Shown: positions 7,279 to 17,459 of the stretch, piece by piece
Numbering within the stretch: the stretch's first letter is position 1
Layout: every line of letters begins with the position of its first letter
NCBI RefSeq assembly: GCF_016905445.1
Contig: NZ_JAFEXF010000063.1
Location: forward strand, 1 to 35,770
DNA length: 35,770 nt
DNA from: Streptomyces sp. G44
Lineage (GTDB): Bacteria > Actinomycetota > Actinomycetes > Streptomycetales > Streptomycetaceae
Reading direction: 5' to 3'
Notes under the pieces: generated by a model
What the model was told of the DNA's origin: nothing
Database searches by the model: none
What the model saw: only the letters and a program-made list of their open reading frames with translations
Program-made: the position numbers and the translations under genes

Positions 7279-8709
7279 CTAGTCGCGCTCGCCGCCGCCG
7301 AGATGATGGACCCGGACCATGTTGGTGGTGCCGGGGACCCCGGGAGGCGAGCCCGCCGTGATGACGACCGTGTCACCATCGTTGAAGCGCTTGAGCTTGA
7401 TCAGCTCGGCGTCGACGATCTCGACCATCGCGTCGGTGGTGTCGACGTGCGGCACGACATAGGTGTCCACACCCCAGCTCAGCGTCAGCTGGTTGCGGGT
7501 CGACTCGTCGGTGGTGAAGGCCAGGATCGGCTGGGCCGCGCGGTAGCGGGACAGACGGCGGGCCGTGTCACCGGACTTGGTGAAGGCGACCAGGGCCTTG
7601 CCGCCGAGGAAGTCGGCGATCTCGGCCGCGGCGCGGGCCACCGAACCGCCCTGCGTGCGCGGCTTCTTGCCGGGCACGAGCGGCTGGAGGCCCTTGGAGA
7701 GCAGCTCCTCCTCGGCCGCCGCGACGATCTTCGACATCGTCTTGACGGTCTCGATCGGGTAGGCGCCGACGCTGGACTCGGCCGACAGCATGACCGCGTC
7801 CGCGCCGTCCAGGATCGCGTTGGCGACATCGGACGCCTCGGCCCGCGTGGGGCGCGAGTTGGTGATCATCGACTCCATCATCTGGGTCGCGACGATCACC
7901 GGCTTGGCGTTGCGGCGGCACATCTCCACCAGGCGCTTCTGCACCATCGGGACCTTTTCGAGCGGGTACTCGACGGCCAGGTCACCGCGCGCCACCATCA
8001 CGGCGTCGAACGCCGCGACGACGCCCTCCATGTTGGCGACGGCCTGCGGCTTCTCCACCTTGGCGATGACGGGGACCCGGCGGCCCTCCTCGTCCATCAC
8101 CTTGTGGACGTCCTTGACGTCGTCGGCGTCGCGGACGAAGGAGAGGGCGACCATGTCGCAGCCCATCTTCAGCGCGAAACGCAGGTCCTCGATGTCCTTC
8201 TCGGACAGCGCGGGCACGTTCACGGCCGCGCCGGGCAGGTTGATGCCCTTGTGGTCGGAGATGACACCGCCCTCGACGACGATGGTCTTCACGCGCGGAC
8301 CGTCCACCTCGACGACGCGCAGCTCGACGTTGCCGTCGTTGATGAGGATCTGGTCGCCCTTGGAGACGTCGCCCGGCAGGCCCTTGTAGGTCGTGCCGCA
8401 GATCGACTTGTCGCCGGGCACGTCCTCGGTGGTGATGGTGAACTCGTCACCGCGCACCAGCTCGACGGGCCCCTCGGCGAAGGTCTCCAGACGGATCTTC
8501 GGGCCCTGGAGGTCGGCGAGGACGCCGACCGCGCGGCCGGTCTTCGCGGCGGCCGCGCGGACACGGTCGTACCGGCCCTGGTGCTCGGCTTGCGTGCCGT
8601 GGCTGAAGTTGAAGCGGGCCACATTCATGCCGGCTTCGATCAGCGAGACGAGCTGCTCTTCGGAGTCGACGGCGGGGCCCAGCGTGCAGACGATTTTGGA
8701 ACGGCGCAT
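7279..8709 (-). CDS. pyk: Pyruvate kinase
   Basis: A 476-residue pyruvate kinase (PEP + ADP to pyruvate + ATP) of full usual length. The N-terminal barrel starts RRSKIVCTLGPA, with ARFNFSHG at 31-38, LADLQGPKIRLE, then the B-domain (about 70-170). Active-site blocks VALSFVRD, IAKVEKPQAV (catalytic Lys), DAVMVARGDLAVE (metal ligands) and ATQMMESM follow, then a C-terminal domain ending in AGSPPGVPGTTN. It lies downstream of ackA on the same strand with a 73-bp gap. On the coding strand TAGGAT lies 7 bases before the ATG: its AGGA may be the ribosome site, or TAGGAT may be a -10 for a leaderless transcript. A perfect palindrome lies 28-41 bases upstream of the start. Confidence 0.97.
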   Translation of the reverse strand: MRRSKIVCTLGPAVDSEEQLVSLIEAGMNVARFNFSHGTQAEHQGRYDRVRAAAAKTGRAVGVLADLQGPKIRLETFAEGPVELVRGDEFTITTEDVPGDKSICGTTYKGLPGDVSKGDQILINDGNVELRVVEVDGPRVKTIVVEGGVISDHKGINLPGAAVNVPALSEKDIEDLRFALKMGCDMVALSFVRDADDVKDVHKVMDEEGRRVPVIAKVEKPQAVANMEGVVAAFDAVMVARGDLAVEYPLEKVPMVQKRLVEMCRRNAKPVIVATQMMESMITNSRPTRAEASDVANAILDGADAVMLSAESSVGAYPIETVKTMSKIVAAAEEELLSKGLQPLVPGKKPRTQGGSVARAAAEIADFLGGKALVAFTKSGDTARRLSRYRAAQPILAFTTDESTRNQLTLSWGVDTYVVPHVDTTDAMVEIVDAELIKLKRFNDGDTVVITAGSPPGVPGTTNMVRVHHLGGGERD

Positions 8710-8736
8710 GGGGCGATCCTATCGGTTTGTTTCGCT

Positions 8737-8750
8737 ACGGAATATTCCGT
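8737..8750. promoter_or_regulatory. Perfect palindrome upstream of pyk
   Basis: ACGGAATATTCCGT is a perfect 14-bp palindrome, unusually AT-rich for this genome. It sits in the 73-bp ackA-pyk gap, where the -35 region would be if TAGGAT (8716-8721, minus strand) is a -10. It is a candidate operator controlling pyk separately from pta-ackA. Confidence 0.45.
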
Positions 8751-8782
8751 CTGGTGGAATCTACAAATGGGCGGACGCGCGC

Positions 8783-10000
8783 TCAGGCGTTGCGGTCGCC
8801 GACCAATGCGTACGCCTGAGTGGCGATCTCCAATTCTTCGTCCGTCGGCACCACGGCGACGGCGACGCGCGCGTACTCCGGCGAAATGAGCCGGGCCTCG
8901 TCGGAACGCACGGAATTGAGCGCGCCGTCCACCGCGAGCCCCAGCTCCTCCAGGCCCGCCACCGCCGCCTCCCGCACCGGGGCCGCGTTCTCGCCGACAC
9001 CCGCCGTGAAAACGACGGCGTCGACGCGGCCAAGGACCGCGTAATAGGCGCCGATGTACTTCTTCAGGCGGTGGATGTAGATGTCGAAGGCGAGTGCGGC
9101 CTCCTGGTCGCCCTCGTCGATCCGGCGCCGGATTTCCCGCATGTCGTTGTCGCCGCAGAGTCCGATCAGGCCGCTCTTCTTGTTGAGGAGAATGTCGATC
9201 TCGTCGACGGACATTTCGCCGACCCTGGCCAGATGGAAGATGACCGCGGGGTCCATGTCACCGGACCGCGTACCCATCACGAGCCCCTCAAGTGGCGTGA
9301 GCCCCATCGACGTGTCGACGCACCGGCCGCCCCGCACGGCGCTCGCCGAGGCGCCGTTGCCCAGGTGCAGCACGATGACGTTCACGTCCTCGGGCGCCTT
9401 CCCCAGCAGCTTCGCGGTCTCGCGCGAGACGTACGCGTGGGAGGTGCCGTGGAAGCCGTAGCGCCGCACGCGGTGCTCGTCGGCGGTCTTCACGTCGATC
9501 GCGTAGCGCGCCGCGGACTCCGGCATCGTCGTGTGGAACGCGGTGTCGAAGACGGCGACCTGCGGCAGGTCGGGGCGGAGCGCCTGGGCCGTGCGGATGC
9601 CGGTGATGTTGGCCGGGTTGTGCAGCGGCGCCACCGGCACCAGCCGCTCGATCTCCTTGAGCACCTCGTCGGTGATCACGGTCGGCGCGGTGAACTTCAG
9701 GCCGCCGTGCACCACCCGGTGGCCTATCGCGGCCAGCTCGGGGGAGTCGAGGCCGAGGCCGTCGGCGGCGAGCTCGTCGGCGACGGCCCGCAGCGCCGCC
9801 TCGTGGTCGGCGATCGGCTCCTCGCGCTCACGGGACTCGGCGCCGCCGCCGGTCAGCGGGGTGTGCTTGAGCCGCGAGGTCTCCTCGCCGATCCGCTCGA
9901 CGAGACCGACGGCCAGACGTGAGCTGTCGCGCATGTCGAGCAGCTGGTACTTCACCGACGAGGAGCCGGAGTTGAGGACGAGGACGCGCGTAGCAGACAC
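8783..10000 (-). CDS. ackA: Acetate kinase
   Basis: A 405-residue ASKHA-fold acetate kinase (acetyl phosphate + ADP to acetate + ATP). The family signature NSGSSSVKYQLL is at residues 10-21. GHRVVHGG, NPANITGIRTAQ, VFDTAFHTTMPESAARYAI, YGFHGTSHAYVS, VLHLGNGASASAV, DTSMGLTPLEGLVMGTRSGDMDP and FTAGVGENAAPVRE follow in order. I use the GTG at 10000 (VSATRVLVLNSG); the frame is open further upstream, but that part reads over the pta end and has no family similarity. The start is 28 bases after the pta stop, so pta-ackA form the usual operon for acetate production or activation, linked to pyk downstream. Confidence 0.95.
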   Translation of the reverse strand: MSATRVLVLNSGSSSVKYQLLDMRDSSRLAVGLVERIGEETSRLKHTPLTGGGAESREREEPIADHEAALRAVADELAADGLGLDSPELAAIGHRVVHGGLKFTAPTVITDEVLKEIERLVPVAPLHNPANITGIRTAQALRPDLPQVAVFDTAFHTTMPESAARYAIDVKTADEHRVRRYGFHGTSHAYVSRETAKLLGKAPEDVNVIVLHLGNGASASAVRGGRCVDTSMGLTPLEGLVMGTRSGDMDPAVIFHLARVGEMSVDEIDILLNKKSGLIGLCGDNDMREIRRRIDEGDQEAALAFDIYIHRLKKYIGAYYAVLGRVDAVVFTAGVGENAAPVREAAVAGLEELGLAVDGALNSVRSDEARLISPEYARVAVAVVPTDEELEIATQAYALVGDRNA

Positions 10001-10028
10001 GGATTCGGGGTGCTTTCTGTGGGGGGAA

Positions 10029-12104
10029 CTACGGGGCGGGCGTCTGGGACTGGATCGCCGTGATGGCGACGGTGTTGACGATGTCCTGGACGAGCGCACC
10101 CCGGGACAGGTCGTTGACCGGCTTGCGCAGACCCTGGAGGACCGGGCCGACGGCGATCGCGCCCGCCGAGCGCTGCACGGCCTTGTAGGTGTTGTTGCCG
10201 GTGTTCAGGTCCGGGAAGATCAGCACGCTGGCCTGGCCCGCGACGTCGGAGCCGGGCAGCTTGGTGGCCGCCACCGACGGCTCCACGGCGGCGTCGTACT
10301 GGATCGGCCCCTCGATCTTCAGGTCCGGCCGCTGCGCGCGGACCAGCTCGGTCGCCTCGCGCACCTTGTCCACGTCGGCGCCCGAACCGGACGTGCCCGT
10401 GGAGTACGAGAGCATCGCGATCCGCGGGTCGACGCCGAACTGCGCGGCGGTGCCGGCCGCCTGCACGGCGATGTCGGCGAGCTGCTCGGCGTTCGGGTCC
10501 GGGTTCACGGCGCAGTCGCCGTAGACCAGGACCTTGTCGGCGAGGCACATGAAGAAGACGGACGAGACGATCGAGGCGTCCGGCTTGGTCTTGATGATCT
10601 CGAAGGCGGGCCGGATGGTGGCGGCCGTGGAGTGCACGGAGCCCGACACCATGCCGTCGGCCAGGCCCTCCTGGACCATCAGCGTGCCGAAGTAGTTGAC
10701 GTCCGCCACCACGTCGTACGCCAGCTCGACGGTGACGCCCTTGTGGGCGCGCAGCTCCGCGTACTTCCCGGCGAAACGGTCCCGCAGCTCGGAGGTCTGC
10801 GGGTCGATCAGCTCGGAGTCGGCGAGGTCCACGCCGAGGTCGGCGGCCTTCTTGCGGATCTGCTCGACCGGGCCGAGTAGCGTCAGGTCGCAGACGCCGC
10901 GGCGCAGCAGGACGTCGGCGGCGCGCAGCACGCGCTCCTCCGTGCCCTCGGGCAGCACGACGCGGCGCCGGTCGGCGCGGGCCCGCTCCAGGAGCTTGTG
11001 CTCGAACATCATCGGCGTGACGCGGTCGCTGCTCGGCGCCGAGACGCGCCCCAGCAGGTCCGCGGTGTCGACGTACCGCTCGAAGAGGCCGAGCGCGGTC
11101 TCCGCCTTGCGGGGCGTCGCGGCGTTCAGCTTCCCCTCCAGGGCGAAGAGCTCCGCCGCCGTGGGGAAGGAGCCGCCGGAGACCGCGACGACCGGGGTGC
11201 CGGGCGCGAGGCGGTCGGCGAGGGTGAGGATCTCCTGGCCCGGCTGTTCGTTCAGGGTCAGCAGAACGCCCGCGATGGGCGGCGTGCCGGCGCTGTGCGC
11301 GGCCAGCGAGCCCACCACCAGGTCGGCGCGGTCGCCGGGGGTGACCACCAGGCAGCCCGGGGTCAGGGCGTTCAGGAAGTTCGGCAGCATGGCGCCGCCG
11401 AAGACGAAGTCCAGGGCGTCGCGCGCGAGCCCCGAGTCGTCGCCGAGCAGGACCCGGCCGCCGAGCGCGTGGGTGATCTGCGCGACCGTCGGCGCGGAGA
11501 GCGCGGGCTCGTCCGGCAGGACGTAGCAGGGCACGGGCAGGCTGGCCGCCAGCCGCCGGTGGATCTCGTCGCGGTCGGCGGCGGCCACGCGGTTGGTGAC
11601 CATGGCGAGGACGTCGCAGCCGAGGCTGTCGTAAGCGCGGTGGGCGTTGCGCGTCTCGGCGTGCACCGACTCGGCGGTCTGGTTCTTGCCGCCGACCACG
11701 GGGATCACGGCGGCGCCGAACTCGTTGGCGAGGCGGGCGTTGAGCGCCAGCTCGTCGGGGAGCTGCGTGGCGGCGAAGTCGGTGCCCAGGACGAGGACCA
11801 CCTCGTACTCCCCGGCCACCCGGTGGAAGCGGTCGACGAGCCGCGAGACCAGTTCGTCGGTACCCTGCTCGGCCTGGAGCGCGGACGCCTCGTGGTAGTC
11901 CATGCCGTACACGGACGCGGCGTCCTGCGAGAGGCGGTAGCGGGCCCGCAGCAGTTCGAAGAGACGGTCGGGACCGTCGTGGACGAGGGGCCGGAAGACG
12001 CCGACCCGGTCGACCTGGCGCGTCAGGAGCTCCATGACTCCCAGCTCGACGACCTGGCGGCCGTCGCCGCGGTCGATCCCGGTCACGTACACGCTGCGCG
12101 TCAC
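10029..12104 (-). CDS. pta: Phosphate acetyltransferase, long form with regulatory N-terminus
   Basis: A 691-residue enzyme converting acetyl-CoA + phosphate to acetyl phosphate + CoA. It is the long Pta type. An N-terminal BioD/P-loop-like part (VYVTGIDRGDGRQVVELG) is followed by a DRTGG-type middle domain (about 210-320), then a C-terminal catalytic PTA domain (about 370-691) with VVLPEGTEERVLRAA, AMLSYSTGTSGSG, VLIFPDLNTGNNTYKAVQR and VGPVLQGLRKPVNDLSRG. The P-loop-like segment lacks the classic GKT, as is common in Pta. The start is GTG 12104, preceded by GGAAGGGAAGAG; longer upstream readings have no family similarity. It is divergent from pfkA across a 310-bp gap. Confidence 0.95.
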   Translation of the reverse strand: MTRSVYVTGIDRGDGRQVVELGVMELLTRQVDRVGVFRPLVHDGPDRLFELLRARYRLSQDAASVYGMDYHEASALQAEQGTDELVSRLVDRFHRVAGEYEVVLVLGTDFAATQLPDELALNARLANEFGAAVIPVVGGKNQTAESVHAETRNAHRAYDSLGCDVLAMVTNRVAAADRDEIHRRLAASLPVPCYVLPDEPALSAPTVAQITHALGGRVLLGDDSGLARDALDFVFGGAMLPNFLNALTPGCLVVTPGDRADLVVGSLAAHSAGTPPIAGVLLTLNEQPGQEILTLADRLAPGTPVVAVSGGSFPTAAELFALEGKLNAATPRKAETALGLFERYVDTADLLGRVSAPSSDRVTPMMFEHKLLERARADRRRVVLPEGTEERVLRAADVLLRRGVCDLTLLGPVEQIRKKAADLGVDLADSELIDPQTSELRDRFAGKYAELRAHKGVTVELAYDVVADVNYFGTLMVQEGLADGMVSGSVHSTAATIRPAFEIIKTKPDASIVSSVFFMCLADKVLVYGDCAVNPDPNAEQLADIAVQAAGTAAQFGVDPRIAMLSYSTGTSGSGADVDKVREATELVRAQRPDLKIEGPIQYDAAVEPSVAATKLPGSDVAGQASVLIFPDLNTGNNTYKAVQRSAGAIAVGPVLQGLRKPVNDLSRGALVQDIVNTVAITAIQSQTPAP

Positions 12105-12195
12105 GCGTGCTCTTCCCTTCCTCGCTGCCCGCTGGCCGCCCGGCGGGTACGCCGGGTGAGCAGGACAAATTACCCGATATCGCGGCTGTGCCCTC

Positions 12196-12223
12196 TTGAC
12201 AATACCTCTGTGGCTGGTTAAGC
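12196..12223 (+). promoter_or_regulatory. Possible promoter for pfkA
   Basis: TTGACA (12196-12201) with TTAAGC 16 bases later lies in the 310-bp gap between the divergent pta and pfkA starts. The -35 matches the consensus; the -10 is poor. An 8-bp palindrome CGATATCG (12175-12182) is nearby. I see no coding sequence in this gap. Confidence 0.35.
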
Positions 12224-12414
12224 CGCCCGCCGGACGGAGGGCCCGGCAGGAGGGCTCACCATGCCCCTGCCCACGTATCGCCGCCCTATCGCACGGGCGT
12301 CCGTCGGACAACCGTGAGCGGCGTCCCCCGTCCGGCCGTGGAACAATCGGACCGGTTCACCAGTGCCGACGGACCGGCTCACAAGCACCAACAGCGAGCA
12401 GGAGACACAGCGCG

Positions 12415-13440
<1,026 letters not shown>

Positions 13441-13483
13441 CGGCTCCGCGCGGGGCCGGTGGTCGGGTCCGCCCGGCGGCCTC

Positions 13484-14221
13484 TCAGGCCCGGCCGCCGC
13501 CGGTCCCGCCCTGGACCAGCGTCCAGAAGTGCTCCAGGATCCGGTCGAGGAAGTCCCGCCCGGCCTCCCCGGACGCGTCGGAGCTGGCGCCGCCGCCCCA
13601 GCTCAGGGTCCGCGTCATCCGGGACTGGTAGTCGTCGTGCATCTGCCGCAGCACGTCCTCGACCTGCCGCTTCGCCACGGGCAGCAGCTTGCCTACGGGC
13701 CGCACATAGCCCTGCCACCGGGTGGTGACGGCACTGCGCAACAGCTCGGCGAGCTGGTCGGCCCGGCCGGTGACGGTGACGAAGTCGGGCACGGAGAGCC
13801 GCAGGACCCGGGCGAGGGCGTCGGACTGCCGTTCGTTCCCGCGCCAGCTGTCGGTCTCCTCCATGCGCAGATACGCCTGGATCTCCACGCCGCACTCCCG
13901 GGCGACGTCCTCCGGCGCGAGCCCGCGGGCGACCCGGTGCTCGCGCAGGGTCCGGGCGGCGCCCATGAGCTCTCCGGGCGAACACCAGAGGGTGGCCGCG
14001 AGCGCGCCGAGCTCGGCGGAACTGGGCGAGGCGAGCCCGCGCTCCCACGCGGCGATGGTGTCGGCGGTGATGTACGTGAGCCCGTAACCGGCCCGCATCC
14101 CGTACGCGACATGCCCGTGCGCCATCCCGAGGGCCTCACGCAGGCGACGGGCGGCGGGGAAGTTGAAGGGGGGTGTGGGCTGGTGCGGGGGCTGGCTCGG
14201 TTGGCTCGGTTGCACGGGCAC
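13484..14221 (-). CDS. XRE-family DNA-binding regulator
   Basis: A 245-residue protein with a Pro/Gln-rich N-terminus (PSQPSQPPHQP) followed by two helix-turn-helix-like units. The first is at about residues 28-88 (MRAGYGLTYITADTIAAWERGLASPSSAELGALAATL in segments) and the second at about 92-150 (LAPEDVARECGVEIQAYLRMEE). A helical C-terminus of about 90 residues follows. This is the cytoplasmic Cro/CI-type regulator often seen after pfkA in Streptomyces. It converges on pfkA with a 43-bp gap. Targets are unknown. It has no partner of the DUF397 type next to it. Confidence 0.8.
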   Translation of the reverse strand: MPVQPSQPSQPPHQPTPPFNFPAARRLREALGMAHGHVAYGMRAGYGLTYITADTIAAWERGLASPSSAELGALAATLWCSPGELMGAARTLREHRVARGLAPEDVARECGVEIQAYLRMEETDSWRGNERQSDALARVLRLSVPDFVTVTGRADQLAELLRSAVTTRWQGYVRPVGKLLPVAKRQVEDVLRQMHDDYQSRMTRTLSWGGGASSDASGEAGRDFLDRILEHFWTLVQGGTGGGRA

Positions 14222-14349
14222 ACCGTAGGCGCCTGTGGGGGTGGCGACTACGGTGCGTTCCTACGAGGTTGCGGGTTGGTGGGAAGGTACGGGGGGTTCG
14301 TCCCGGCTCGATCACCTGTGCGTGCGGCGGCCGGGGCCGCTCCCCGGCG

Positions 14350-15017
14350 CTACAGGAGCGAGAGCGCCGTGTCGACGAGTTGGTCCAGCGCCGCCACGTG
14401 AATCTGTTCGCCGGTGGTGGTGGACTCGACGCGATAACCGCCACCGCGCAGAGGCGAGATCCTGATCTCTCCCGCCTGCCGACTCGTATGGTCCCGGGAG
14501 AGGCGGAGCATGCCCATGCTGTAAAAGGGAAAAAGTGAGCGCAGTCGCTCCTGGGCATGGATGCGGCGGGTCAGGGGCAGGTAGTCGGCGAACGCGTCGT
14601 CACGCAGGAGGGCGTCCCATTGGGCCGCCACCGGGTCGCCATCCTCGTATGCCTGCGCGAGTTCGTTGTACTCCATGAACGGAAGCGGGAATGCAGGTCC
14701 CGCAGCGTCACGCCGCTCTGCCAGGCGAGCACCACGTCCACGACGTCGGCGAAGTCGTCGGTGACGCCCTCCATCCATGAATGCTGCACGTTCGCCGTGC
14801 TGATGTAAAAGCGTCGCTCCTCGGCCCCGAGGTAAATCATGACCGACCCCCTCCGGGACAGCAGCTTGGCGCTGTTGGGGTCCTCCAGGGAGGGCGAGGT
14901 CGCCCCTTCGACCGCACCGACTTGCTTGCCCTTCTGCCGAGCCGCATGAGTCAACGCCTGTTGCAGGCCGCCGAGTTCCATCAGGTCCGGGTAGAGTTGC
15001 TCTCTCATGCCGCTCAT
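14350..15017 (-). pseudogene. DUF6193 family gene with a frameshift (candidate RHS immunity)
   Basis: Two overlapping frames together give one DUF6193-like protein of about 222 residues. The first frame (from ATG 15017: MSGMREQLYPDLMELGGLQ) carries the conserved region to LRDLHSRF. The second frame continues PFMEYNELAQAYEDGDPVAAQW and SLFPFYSMGMLRLSRDHTS to the stop at 14350. One missing base in the GG at 14681-14682 (TTCCG where TTCCCG would restore the frame) explains the break. It starts 14 bases after the stop of the RHS toxin fragment, on the same strand, which is the usual place for the immunity gene of a polymorphic toxin. DUF6193 proteins have no established activity; the immunity role is inferred from position. 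A sequencing error remains possible. Confidence 0.7.
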
Positions 15018-15030
15018 TCTAGGTCCCTGC

Positions 15031-17124
15031 TTACTCGATGAACGGCCGGATTCTCCCCATGCTTTCCCAGTCCGGCTCCTTCATGCCCTCAACAATTTTC
15101 CAGTCCTTGTCGTAGAACGTGACTGAGTCCCATGTGTGTTTCCCGTGTTTGACCGCTCGGGCGATCCGGCCCATCTCCTCTTCCGTCGCATGGAAATTTG
15201 GTCCATCGTGACCAAGTCCCCTCTTCGCCATGCCCACGAAGCCATCGGCGGGGAAACCTCTGGTATTCACATGGAGTCTCACGATCCGTCGTTCGATCGC
15301 AGAGAAGACGGGACCTCGCCACTCGTCGGGGCCGAGATCCATGTAATGAGTGAATCCATTGTGCTCCGCGAACTTCTTCGTGTCGGCGAACCGATACCCC
15401 AGAGCCCCGTCGCAGGGGGTGAGTCCGAGCGGGTCGGCCCACAGAAGAGGGTTGGTGACATAGGCGAAGGGATCGGGTGCCGGTTCGAGACCCAAGGGGT
15501 CGGGGGAGAGGTAGCGGGCACTCTCGGGGTCATAGTGCCGGTAATGGTTGTAATGGAGCCCGGTCTCGGGGTCGAAGTACTGCCCGGGGAAGCGAAGCGG
15601 CGTGTAGGCGATGCTGTTCGCGGACCACGCGGTCACACCCCACAGGGTGGTGCGGGCGCGCCAGGCGACCTCGCCGCGCTCGTCGATGAGTTCGGTGGGA
15701 GCGCCGACGAGGTCAGTGACAATGGCGAAGAAGCGGCTGTCGATCTCCTCCTGAGAGGCGTCCGCGACCGCGGTGATGCGCTCGGTCTGGGAGATCGGGT
15801 GCAGACCTGGTGATCCCAGGTCAGCGTGACGGGGTGCGGCAGGTCCTCCGAGACGGTGGTCTGTTCGCACAGGGTGGTGCCGTCCCAGGAGAAGACGGTT
15901 TCCTCGACCACGGTCCTTCCGTCGGGGGCGAACCGTCGTTTGGCGGTCCGCCGGCCCAGCGGATCGTAGGTGTAATGCCAGCGGGTGCCGTCCGGAGTGA
16001 CGACGGATGTGAGGTGATCCTCGGCGTCCCAGGTGTAACGCCAGGTGGCCGGCTTACGGGACAGACGGACCTTCCGCCGCAGAACGACACGGCCCTGTGC
16101 GTCATATTCGTAGCGGATGCCGCCCGCCCGCCTGATGCGGGTGCCGACGTAAGCGCGGCCGCCGGTGGCTTCCTGCCCGGGGTGCTGGTCCGGCCACCTG
16201 GCGTCGGTCGGCCTGCCCGTCTCGTCATAGACGTAACGCTCACTCCACTGAGCGGCGTGAACGGCGGTGACCCGGCCCGCCATGTCCGCATCGAAGGTGC
16301 GGGCACCGGTGGACTGATCGTTCACCCCGACCAGTCCGCTGTCCGCCCGGTAGAGGTAGGAACGGTGCTGCACCGCTTGGCCGCCCTGAAGCGTCGTACG
16401 TCCATGTGCTCAGCGCACCCGACGGAGTGGTGCGGGTGAGGGGCCGTCCCTCGGCGTCGTACGTACGCAGCGAGGTGCGGCCGTCGACGGTCTCTGTCAG
16501 TACGTGGCCGGAGGGGTCATGTCCAAGCGTCAGTTCGGACTCCGGTCCGATCGCATGTGTGAGGTGGCCGCGCAGGTCGTACGCAAAGGTGGTGACGGCT
16601 CCCGCCGCGTCCTTTCGTATGGTCTGGCCCAGCGCGTCGTGCTCGAACGTGACGGTCTCTCCGGCACCGTTCGTACGTGCCGTCAGGCGACCCGTCGCAT
16701 CGTGCTCGTAGGCGACCGTACGGCCGTCGAAGTCGGTCTCGGACTCTGGCCTCCCCGCTGCGTCGTAGCGGTAGGTCCAGCACTGTCCCAGGGGGTTGGT
16801 GACCTGGGTGAGCCTCAGCGAGGGGTCGTAGGTGAACACGTACCGCCCCCCGTCGGGTGACGTCTGCGCGGCGAGCAGATCGAAGTGGGTGTACTCGAAG
16901 AGGGTGGTGCGTCCCAGCTGGTCCGTGTGACTCGTGCGGTTGCCCTCGCCGTCGTACGTCCATGTCTCGGTCGCGCCGCCGGCATCTGTACGCCGCGCCA
17001 GTCGCCCCTCGGTCGTCCATTCGAACCGGATGGTGCGACGGTTCGAGTCCGTGACCGAGACGGGACGCCCGAAAGCGTCGCGTTCAAGCCCACTTCGGCC
17101 TACCCGTTCCAAGGTGTGGCGCAA
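15031..17124 (-). pseudogene. Degraded RHS-repeat protein with C-terminal putative toxin domain
   Basis: Three fragments make one decayed RHS/YD-repeat polymorphic toxin. Fragment A (17124 to about 16385) holds YD repeats such as YDAEGRPLTRTTPSG. Fragment B (about 16390 to 15807) continues with ADMAGRVTAVHAAQWSERY and TWDAEDHLTSVVTPDG. Fragment C (about 15806 to 15031) holds the RHS core end (FPGQYFDPETGLHYNHYRHY, YLSPDPLGL) and about 130 variable residues after DPLGL. B to C needs one extra G near 15806 (TWDHQ|GLHPISQTERI). A to B shows a frame change plus an apparent loss of roughly 50 residues compared with the family. The normal N-terminal delivery part is absent: similarity begins at LRHTLERVG. 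The 3' end is visibly lower in GC, suggesting horizontal origin. Probably non-functional. Confidence 0.75.
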
Positions 17125-17459
17125 GGAGTGTGCCCTCGCCGGTAGGTGGGGAGGAGCTTGGGCGCGGACGGACGGGGTGGGGGCCGGGGCGGGGCCGGCT
17201 GTGCGTCGGTCACGTCGGGCGGGGGCTCGTCGAACGTTACGGGGCCGGGCGGCGCGGTGTCTGTGGCGGGTGACGCGGGTGGCCTCCGGCGCCGCCCCCT
17301 GCGCAGCGCGTCCGCCACCGGTCCGCGCCCCCGGTGCCGCCCCCGCACCAGGGCCGGCACCGGGGGCGCGGGCCTGCTGCCGGAAGCGTGGTCCAGGCTC
17401 CGGTCCCGGGCCCGCCGGACCTGGCCCGACGTGGGTGAGCCACGTCTTCGCGGTGCCGC
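17125..17459. other. Gene-free, Pro/Arg-coding GC-rich stretch
   Basis: These 335 bases lie between the truncated RHS remnant and the stop of the upstream secreted-protein gene. All long frames are proline-, arginine- and glycine-rich and match nothing I recognise. It may be what remains of the missing RHS N-terminus or a fused linker. No promoter or terminator was recognised. Confidence 0.4.

Noticed and set aside
8393..9922. Long plus-strand frame opposite pyk and ackA
   Set aside because: Antisense to two highly conserved enzymes, with no recognisable domain.
17100..17443. Short proline/arginine-rich frames upstream of the RHS remnant
   Set aside because: All frames are open by composition alone; no start with a ribosome site and no recognisable domain.
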